Below, piece after piece: positions 35,717-40,511 of a stretch of 40,511 nt of DNA. A model generated the notes under the pieces. The model did no database searches. It saw only the letters and a program-made list of their open reading frames with translations, and was not told the origin of the DNA. The position numbers were made by a program, and so were the translations under genes. Each line of letters starts with the position of its first letter. The first letter of the stretch is position 1. Location: positions 1-40,511 of the forward strand of contig CAJQKW010000054.1 of assembly GCA_905478975.1 (NCBI GenBank), in the 5' to 3' direction. Source of the stretch: an uncultured Pseudomonadales bacterium. GTDB lineage: Bacteria > Pseudomonadota > Gammaproteobacteria > Pseudomonadales > Porticoccaceae.

Positions 35717-36273
35717 CAGATTCGCGGCTCTATATTATGTGGTTCAACTTGGACCGGAGTATTTATAGGCTTACCCATAAGTACCAGCACATTTTTAAGA
35801 ATCTCAGCCACCCCCTGCAACAGCAGAGTCGCCGGCATCAGTAGCAGCAATGTCTTCAACAGGTAGATACCGGCAATACCACTGCGTTCCTCTGAGGTTT
35901 CTCCAATCGCCCAGCTAGCCGCCACATAGTCCCAGGAAAAGAAAAAGATCAGCAGACTCACCGGCAGTAAAAACAGCAGACCACCAATCAGATCCACTAA
36001 CGCTTTACCTGAGGGCGAAAAGCCACGGTAAAAAATATCCACCCGCACATGGCCGCCGCGCTGCAGGGTAAATGCAATACCGAGCATAAATACCAGCCCA
36101 TGGAGATAGGTGATCGACTCTTGCAGAGCGATAGAACCGCTCTCAAAGTAGTAGCGCAGCACCACAGTCACCATGGTTACCAGCACCATGACGAGGGTCA
36201 ACCATGAGACCATTCGGCCGGTCATATCGGTGATCCGGTCAATTGTGCTGATCGTCAGCGAAACAATTTTCAC
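35716..36273 (-). CDS. dctQ: TRAP transporter small permease (DctQ)
   Basis: A 185-residue four-helix membrane protein, partner of DctM. WLTLVMVLVTMVTVVLRYYF and ESITYLHGLVFMLGIAFTLQ followed by RGGHVRVDIFYRGFSP are characteristic DctQ. Start is GTG 36273 with GGAG 5 nt upstream. It is the first gene of dctQM and is divergent from flaG. A binding protein would normally be next to it; upstream there are only 270 bp before flaG, and downstream dctM is followed by yciA. Confidence 0.92.
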   Translation of the reverse strand: MKIVSLTISTIDRITDMTGRMVSWLTLVMVLVTMVTVVLRYYFESGSIALQESITYLHGLVFMLGIAFTLQRGGHVRVDIFYRGFSPSGKALVDLIGGLLFLLPVSLLIFFFSWDYVAASWAIGETSEERSGIAGIYLLKTLLLLMPATLLLQGVAEILKNVLVLMGKPINTPVQVEPHNIEPRI

Positions 36274-36390
36274 AACAGCTCCAACTTGTCAGTTTCAAAA
36301 TAGCGGCCAGTATAACCTCAGGGCAAAGTCCCTGACAGCCACCCACAGAGACCATGAATATAAAAGTAGTAGAAAAATTCTAAATAAGAT

Positions 36391-36417
36391 TAAAGCTTTC
36401 ACTTTAACTGCCGATCT
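36391..36417 (+). promoter_or_regulatory. Sigma-28 (FliA) promoter of flaG
   Basis: TAAAGCTT (36391-36398), 11 nt, GCCGATCT (36410-36417) fits the flagellar sigma-28 consensus TAAAGTTT-N11-GCCGATAA at 7 of 8 and 6 of 8 positions, about 130 bp before the flaG start. It lies in the 272-bp gap between divergent dctQ and flaG. Confidence 0.8.
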
Positions 36418-36545
36418 TAACCTGTGATAAGGGGGATTGCCCCCTCAGTAAAAAGTCTAAAAGCTAAAACCTAATGGCTATGCTGATAAATTTTAAGATC
36501 GCTCAACTTCTAGACCCTGAGCGCTAACCGAGAGTGGTGACAGAT

Positions 36546-36965
36546 ATGTCTGGGATTGATGTTAATCTCAAATCAAACACGCAGCTTGCGACGGCCCCCG
36601 TGCAGTACAAGCCGATACCGAGCCCAGCCAACGCAGTGCCCAGCGTGCCTGCACCCGTGCCTGCGCCCTCAATATCGTCTCAAGAACTAGGGCGCGATGC
36701 CCAGGCGTTAAAAGGTGAGAGCATCAAGCAACTCAGCGACAATTTGGAAGCAGTGCAAGCGGCGGTTAAAACACTGAATAGCGCCATGAGAAAAGCTCCA
36801 ACCAGCCTGGAATTTTCTGTGGACAGCGCCTCACAGCGCTTTATTGTCAATGTCACCAATCAAGATACCGGCGAGCTATTGCGCTCCCTGCCAGGGGATG
36901 CGATTTTGAAGTTTGCTCAGAATCTGGAATCCCTTAAAGGGGTTTTATTTGATGATACCTATTAG
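36546..36965 (+). CDS. flaG: FlaG family flagellar protein
   Basis: A 139-residue protein. After a Pro/Ala/Val-rich linker (residues 20-40) comes a helical stretch and the FlaG domain, LEFSVDSASQRFIVNVTNQD then TGELLRSLPGDAILKFAQNL, near the carboxy end. FlaG affects filament length and is usually encoded between flagellin and fliD. The frame is open to a GTG at 36534, but ATG 36546 with GGTGA 5 nt before it is preferred. A sigma-28 promoter upstream marks it as a late flagellar gene. It precedes the three flagellins. Confidence 0.88.
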   Translation: MSGIDVNLKSNTQLATAPVQYKPIPSPANAVPSVPAPVPAPSISSQELGRDAQALKGESIKQLSDNLEAVQAAVKTLNSAMRKAPTSLEFSVDSASQRFIVNVTNQDTGELLRSLPGDAILKFAQNLESLKGVLFDDTY

Positions 36966-37396
36966 AACAAAGAGACAAATAGACAAATAGATAGCAGGCT
37001 GCATCTCTTGCGGCGCTACCCTGGGCAAGAGCAGAGTCGCTATTAAGCGCCCAAAGACCCCAGCCCAAGCATCCTCTCCGTTCCAACACCTGCACCGCAA
37101 CTAATTTACAGCCAACAGCTCGCCAAACCGGCAAATGTCCTCCGCGATAACTTGCCACTTTGCCGCTTTGTAAAAAGACCCTGTTATAAAATTCATCCTG
37201 ATTTTTATATCTATTAGATGTTAAAGCCCGTAACCACTGGGTTTAACCAATAATGATGGCTGATAAAAATAGCCTTGGCACAGTCTTTGCTTTGTATAGT
37301 TCTGAGTGGCAGTTCCCGGTTAAGAAATTCCAAGCCCGAAAAGCCGCAACCAACTAATTTACAGGCCTTAATTGGCTGCACTGAAAGGCATTTACC
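36966..37396. other. Leader region of flagellin 1
   Basis: A 431-bp gap. It opens with an 8-bp tandem duplication AGACAAAT (36973-36988) just after the flaG stop, then an inverted repeat CTCTTGC (37005-37011)/GCAAGAG (37025-37031) without a T-run, and holds the sigma-54 promoter at 37276. I see no gene in it and no sigma-28 promoter: the TAAAGCCC at 37222-37229 lacks a -10 partner. Confidence 0.6.
37276..37291 (+). promoter_or_regulatory. Sigma-54 promoter of flagellin 1
   Basis: TGGCAC AGTCT TTGCT carries the invariant GG (37277-37278) and GC (37289-37290) exactly 10 nt apart and matches the consensus TGGCACG-N4-TTGCW at all but one position. Transcription would start near 37302, giving a leader of about 95 nt. 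A FleQ/FlrC-type activator is expected but no gene for it is in the window. Confidence 0.85.
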
Positions 37397-38266
37397 ATGA
37401 CAATTATTAATACTAATGTTGCGGCAACAATTACCAGTAATGCACTGGCTAAAAATGATCGCGCGATGGGCCAAGCTATGGAGCGTCTGTCGACGGGTCA
37501 ACGTATTAACTCCGCATCCGATGACGCTGCTGGATTAGCAATATCATCAAAAATGACATCTCAAATTCGCGGCTTGGATCAAGCGGTGAGAAACACCAAT
37601 GACGCCATCTCAATGATTCAAACAGCTGATGGCGCCGCTATTGAAGTCAGCAACATGCTGCAAAGAATGCGAGAGCTTACGGTTCAGGGCGCCACAGGAA
37701 CCAACACCACAACGGATACTGCTTCACTCGACGTCGAGTTTACCGCGCTGCGGGAACAGATTGACTTTATCGCCAACAACACACAGTGGAATGGCATGGC
37801 TATCCTCGACGGCACTGCCGGCGGGACCGTTGGCGCCACCAGAGCGGTGAGCTTCCAGGTCGGTGCCAATAATGCGCAAACTGTATCCATTGATTTTGGT
37901 GACTTTAATCTTGCGGCCGGTGCTACAGCGGCGGCTGCGGGTGTCGCCAAAGGCGCGCTGGGAACTGACTTAAGCGCTGTGAGCGTCACTACTGCGAGTG
38001 CCATTAGTACCCTTGATACGGCCATCGCTGGCGTTAACAGTCAGCGCGCAAGTTACGGTGCCATGATCAACCGTCTTGAATACGCCGGCGATAATCTCGC
38101 CAATGTGTCGCAAAATGCCTCCGCTTCACGCAGCCGCATTCTCGATGCCGACTATGCAACTGAATCTACTGAGCTGGCTCGCACGCAGATTATTCAGCAG
38201 GCCGGTACAGCAATGCTAGCCCAGGCGAACCAGCAGTCTCAGTCTGTACTAACGCTGCTGAAATAA
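37397..38266 (+). CDS. Flagellin 1
   Basis: A 289-residue filament subunit, mostly the conserved D0/D1 domains with a small central part (about 130-200). Hallmarks are RINSASDDAAGLAISSKMTS, LDQAVRNTNDAISMIQTADG and, at the other end, NRLEYAGDNLANVSQNASAS with ILDADYATESTELARTQIIQ. LQRMRELTVQ is the region bound by the host receptor TLR5 in related flagellins. It is the most divergent of the three (TLLK end; GDNLAN where the others have VDNLAN). GAAAGG lies 8 nt before the ATG. Unlike the other two it is driven by sigma-54. Confidence 0.97.
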   Translation: MTIINTNVAATITSNALAKNDRAMGQAMERLSTGQRINSASDDAAGLAISSKMTSQIRGLDQAVRNTNDAISMIQTADGAAIEVSNMLQRMRELTVQGATGTNTTTDTASLDVEFTALREQIDFIANNTQWNGMAILDGTAGGTVGATRAVSFQVGANNAQTVSIDFGDFNLAAGATAAAAGVAKGALGTDLSAVSVTTASAISTLDTAIAGVNSQRASYGAMINRLEYAGDNLANVSQNASASRSRILDADYATESTELARTQIIQQAGTAMLAQANQQSQSVLTLLK

Positions 38267-38279
38267 CTTTTTATTAGAG

Positions 38280-38303
38280 TCTTTAATAAATTCTTTAATA
38301 AAG
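38280..38303 (+). repeat. 12-bp tandem duplication after flagellin 1
   Basis: TCTTTAATAAAT (38280-38291) is followed by TCTTTAATAAAG (38292-38303), 14 bp after the flagellin 1 stop codon. Confidence 0.8.
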
Positions 38304-38375
38304 GAGCCTAATTCAGCCTCAGTTAAAACGGAAAACTACCTCACTGTTTATAAGTAGTATCCAGTGCAACAGCCT

Positions 38376-38405
38376 AAAAACCTGACCTTCGTGTCAGGTT
38401 TTTTT
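38376..38405 (+). terminator. Intrinsic terminator after flagellin 1
   Basis: AACCTGAC (38379-38386), a 6-nt loop and GTCAGGTT (38393-38400) followed by a run of T to 38405. It separates flagellin 1 from flagellin 2 transcription. Confidence 0.92.
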
Positions 38406-38433
38406 ATGCCCATCAAAAAAACAGTCGTAGACC

Positions 38434-38460
38434 TTAAGCTTTCCGAAGTAGTGCCGATCT
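38434..38460 (+). promoter_or_regulatory. Sigma-28 promoter of flagellin 2
   Basis: TTAAGCTT (38434-38441), 11 nt, GCCGATCT (38453-38460): 6 of 8 matches in each half to the FliA consensus, 58 bp before the start codon. Confidence 0.82.
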
Positions 38461-38517
38461 ATAAGGCAAGCTAAAGAACAAACAACTTAAAACAACGAAT
38501 TTTAAAAGGAAGAGATT

Positions 38518-39387
38518 ATGACCGTTATCAATACCAACACTGCGGCGACGATTACCAGTAATGCAATGGCCACTAACAGCCGCTCCATGTCTCAAGCTAT
38601 GGAACGTCTTTCAACCGGTCAACGTATCAATTCTGCATCAGACGATGCCGCCGGTCTGGCTATCTCATCTAAGATGACCTCTCAGATTCGCGGACTAGAT
38701 CAGGCAGTTCGCAATGGCAATGATGCAATCGCCATGATCCAAACTGCCGACGGCGCTGCCATCGAAGTTAGTAATATGCTACAGAGAATGCGTGAACTGT
38801 CCGTTCAGGCTGCCTCGGGCACTAACACTACCGACGATATCACCTCACTCAACACTGAGTTCGCCGCACTGCGCGATCAAATTGACGTTGTTGCCGAAAA
38901 CACTGAGTGGAACGGCACCGCAATTCTCGACGGCTCTGTAGGTTCAACAGTCAGTGCCACTAATGTTGTAAGCTTTCAGATCGGCGCCAACAATGCTCAA
39001 ACTATCGCCATCGACTTTGGTGACTTCAATCTTGCCGCCGGTGCTACCGCAGCTGCAGCAGGTGTCTCCAAGGGCGCTCTGGGAGCCGATATATCTGCTC
39101 TAGAAGTGGATACTGCCGCAGTGATTACCACTCTTGATGCTGCAATCGCTGGTGTTAACAGCCAACGTGCAAGCTACGGTTCCATGGTAAATCGCTTGGA
39201 ATACGCCGTTGATAATCTCGCCAATGTTTCGCAGAATGCCGCAGCGTCACGCAGCCAGATTCTCGATGCAGACTATGCGACAGAATCAACTGAGCTGGCC
39301 CGCACGCAGATTATTCAGCAGGCCGGTACAGCAATGTTAGCCCAGGCAAACCAGCAGTCTCAGTCTGTATTAGCACTGCTTAAATAA
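38518..39387 (+). CDS. Flagellin 2
   Basis: A 289-residue flagellin with the same conserved ends as flagellin 1: INTNTAATITSNAMATNSRS at the start, RINSASDDAAGLAISSK, LQRMRELSVQAASGTN, and NQQSQSVLALLK at the end. The central part (TVSATNVVSFQIGANNAQTI onward) is identical in protein and DNA to flagellin 3 over 437 bp. AGGAAGAG lies before the ATG. It has its own sigma-28 promoter and terminator, so it forms a single-gene late flagellar unit. Confidence 0.97.
   Translation: MTVINTNTAATITSNAMATNSRSMSQAMERLSTGQRINSASDDAAGLAISSKMTSQIRGLDQAVRNGNDAIAMIQTADGAAIEVSNMLQRMRELSVQAASGTNTTDDITSLNTEFAALRDQIDVVAENTEWNGTAILDGSVGSTVSATNVVSFQIGANNAQTIAIDFGDFNLAAGATAAAAGVSKGALGADISALEVDTAAVITTLDAAIAGVNSQRASYGSMVNRLEYAVDNLANVSQNAAASRSQILDADYATESTELARTQIIQQAGTAMLAQANQQSQSVLALLK
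38923..39359 (+). repeat. 437-bp block identical to flagellin 3 (copy 1)
   Basis: By direct reading every base from 38923 to 39359 matches 40027-40463 at a constant offset of 1104. The flanking differences are A/G at 38922 and T/G at 39360. The block covers the central and carboxy-terminal coding sequence. Confidence 0.93.
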
Positions 39388-39438
39388 TATTTTAGGTATT
39401 TTCTAGCTGGCCTTTATTAAATAGCTAACTAGATAACC

Positions 39439-39458
39439 AGCAAAAAGTAGCAAAAAGC
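39439..39458 (+). repeat. 10-bp tandem duplication after flagellin 2
   Basis: AGCAAAAAGT (39439-39448) and AGCAAAAAGC (39449-39458) lie head to tail about 50 bp after the flagellin 2 stop, just before the terminator. Confidence 0.75.
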
Positions 39459-39475
39459 AGCACAATAAGTGGATT

Positions 39476-39506
39476 AAAAAAAACCGGCCTCTGCGCCGGT
39501 TTTTTT
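39476..39506 (+). terminator. Intrinsic terminator after flagellin 2
   Basis: AAACCGGC (39481-39488), loop CTCTGC, GCCGGTTT (39495-39502) and T to 39506; the A-run before it also allows weak reverse function. Confidence 0.92.
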
Positions 39507-39533
39507 ATTTTTGAAAAATATATTTCTGACAAT

Positions 39534-39560
39534 TAAAGCTTTTGGATTTAATGACGATTA
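39534..39560 (+). promoter_or_regulatory. Sigma-28 promoter of flagellin 3
   Basis: TAAAGCTT (39534-39541), 11 nt, GACGATTA (39553-39560): 7 of 8 and 6 of 8 matches to the FliA consensus, about 60 bp before the start codon, at nearly the same distance as in flagellin 2. Confidence 0.82.
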
Positions 39561-39621
39561 ATAAGGTAAGCCTGTTTATAAGCTTATATTTTAACAACAA
39601 CCTTTTTAAGAGGAAATACAC

Positions 39622-40491
39622 ATGACAGTTATCAATACCAATACTGCTGCAACGATTACCAGCAATGCATTGGCCATTAACAGCCGTTCGATGTCTGAGT
39701 CGATGGAGCGCCTTTCAACCGGTCAGCGCATCAACTCCGCGTCAGACGATGCTGCTGGTTTGGCTATCTCATCTAAAATGACCTCACAGATTCGTGGACT
39801 GGATCAGGCCGTTCGCAATGGCAATGACGCCATCGCCATGATTCAAACTGCCGACGGTGCTGCGGTCGAAATTAGCAATATGCTCCAGAGAATGCGTGAA
39901 CTGTCCGTTCAGGCTGCTTCGGGAACCAACACTACCGCCGATGTGACATCACTCAACACTGAATTTACCGCACTGCGCGATCAAATTGAGATTGTTGCAG
40001 ACAACACTGAGTGGAACGGCACCGCGATTCTCGACGGCTCTGTAGGTTCAACAGTCAGTGCCACTAATGTTGTAAGCTTTCAGATCGGCGCCAACAATGC
40101 TCAAACTATCGCCATCGACTTTGGTGACTTCAATCTTGCCGCCGGTGCTACCGCAGCTGCAGCAGGTGTCTCCAAGGGCGCTCTGGGAGCCGATATATCT
40201 GCTCTAGAAGTGGATACTGCCGCAGTGATTACCACTCTTGATGCTGCAATCGCTGGTGTTAACAGCCAACGTGCAAGCTACGGTTCCATGGTAAATCGCT
40301 TGGAATACGCCGTTGATAATCTCGCCAATGTTTCGCAGAATGCCGCAGCGTCACGCAGCCAGATTCTCGATGCAGACTATGCGACAGAATCAACTGAGCT
40401 GGCCCGCACGCAGATTATTCAGCAGGCCGGTACAGCAATGTTAGCCCAGGCAAACCAGCAGTCGCAGTCTGTGTTAGCATTGCTTAAGTAA
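39622..40491 (+). CDS. Flagellin 3
   Basis: A 289-residue flagellin almost identical to flagellin 2. Differences are in the first 135 codons (for example NALAINSRSMSESME against NAMATNSRSMSQAME, and TADVTSLNTEFTALRDQIEI against TDDITSLNTEFAALRDQIDV); from 40027 the DNA is the same for 437 bp. AGAGGAAA lies before the ATG. The sigma-28 promoter is separate. The stop codon is in a 12-bp tandem repeat that runs to the end of the window, so its terminator is not seen. Confidence 0.97.
   Translation: MTVINTNTAATITSNALAINSRSMSESMERLSTGQRINSASDDAAGLAISSKMTSQIRGLDQAVRNGNDAIAMIQTADGAAVEISNMLQRMRELSVQAASGTNTTADVTSLNTEFTALRDQIEIVADNTEWNGTAILDGSVGSTVSATNVVSFQIGANNAQTIAIDFGDFNLAAGATAAAAGVSKGALGADISALEVDTAAVITTLDAAIAGVNSQRASYGSMVNRLEYAVDNLANVSQNAAASRSQILDADYATESTELARTQIIQQAGTAMLAQANQQSQSVLALLK
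40027..40463 (+). repeat. 437-bp block identical to flagellin 2 (copy 2)
   Basis: Second copy of the exact repeat described at 38923-39359. The 405 bp before it carry many mostly synonymous differences between the two genes, so the identity is local rather than a whole-gene property. Confidence 0.93.
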
Positions 40492-40511
40492 GAGTTTAAG
40501 TAAGAGTTTAA
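40484..40511 (+). repeat. 12-bp tandem repeat over the flagellin 3 stop
   Basis: TTAAGTAAGAGT is present at 40484-40495 and 40496-40507, with TTAA starting a third copy at the window edge. The stop TAA (40489-40491) is in the first unit. Confidence 0.88.

Noticed and set aside
37222-37229. Sigma-28 -35-like TAAAGCCC before flagellin 1
   Set aside because: No GCCGATAA-like -10 lies 11 nt downstream; the sigma-54 element at 37276 is far better.

Overview
The window reads as chromosomal DNA of a free-living, motile, probably marine gammaproteobacterium. The strongest taxonomic signal is the order rsmD | ftsY-ftsE-ftsX-rpoH with trmB, coaD and mutM close by, which matches the arrangement known from Pseudomonas and relatives. 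A TRAP transporter, a large TonB-dependent receptor, an RND efflux pair and several polar-type flagellins fit a marine heterotroph (Cellvibrionales/SAR92-like is my guess; the genus cannot be read from the sequence). No rRNA, tRNA, CRISPR array, transposase or prophage gene was seen.

Layout. 1-564: a ParD-like/RelE-like toxin-antitoxin pair on the minus strand with a promoter/operator, the toxin cut by the window edge. 757-1556: a two-gene operon (DUF6172, then a YehS/DUF1456 gene that appears to start at AUC). 1937-6995: katG, a YdgJ-like oxidoreductase, a YkgJ-type cysteine-cluster protein, a DJ-1/Hsp31-like protein and a GNAT, closed by a bidirectional terminator shared with the convergent TonB receptor (7108-9597). 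9974-17677: a GFA-family protein, an LplT-like MFS permease, a dicarboxylate/amino-acid symporter and an RND adaptor-permease pair. 17727-18311: yajL, minus strand. 18386-22423: a plus-strand run (small unknown protein, gshA, dsbB, lrgA, lrgB, rsd) ending in a second bidirectional terminator.

22535-28343 is a minus-strand housekeeping block (FKBP lipoprotein, trmB, DUF423, rpoH, ftsX, ftsE, ftsY), divergent from rsmD-coaD; mutM, an orphan exbD and an alpha/beta hydrolase follow. 32161-33955 is an accessory insertion: an AT-rich leader and a class II Fic enzyme sit between two stretches of the same degenerate 22-bp tandem repeat. A yciA thioesterase and an orphan TRAP dctQM pair lie on the minus strand. 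The last 4 kb is a late flagellar locus: flaG and three 289-residue flagellins. The first flagellin has a sigma-54 promoter; flaG and flagellins 2 and 3 have sigma-28 promoters; flagellins 2 and 3 share an exactly identical 437-bp block.

A recurring feature is a short tandem duplication (units of 8-15 bp) at or just after the stop codon of many genes. The most interesting points are the repeat-bracketed Fic cassette, the split sigma-54/sigma-28 control and gene conversion of the flagellins, the apparent AUC start, and a terminator lying directly against the start codon of the DUF423 gene. Nothing here is clearly a new defence or metabolic system.
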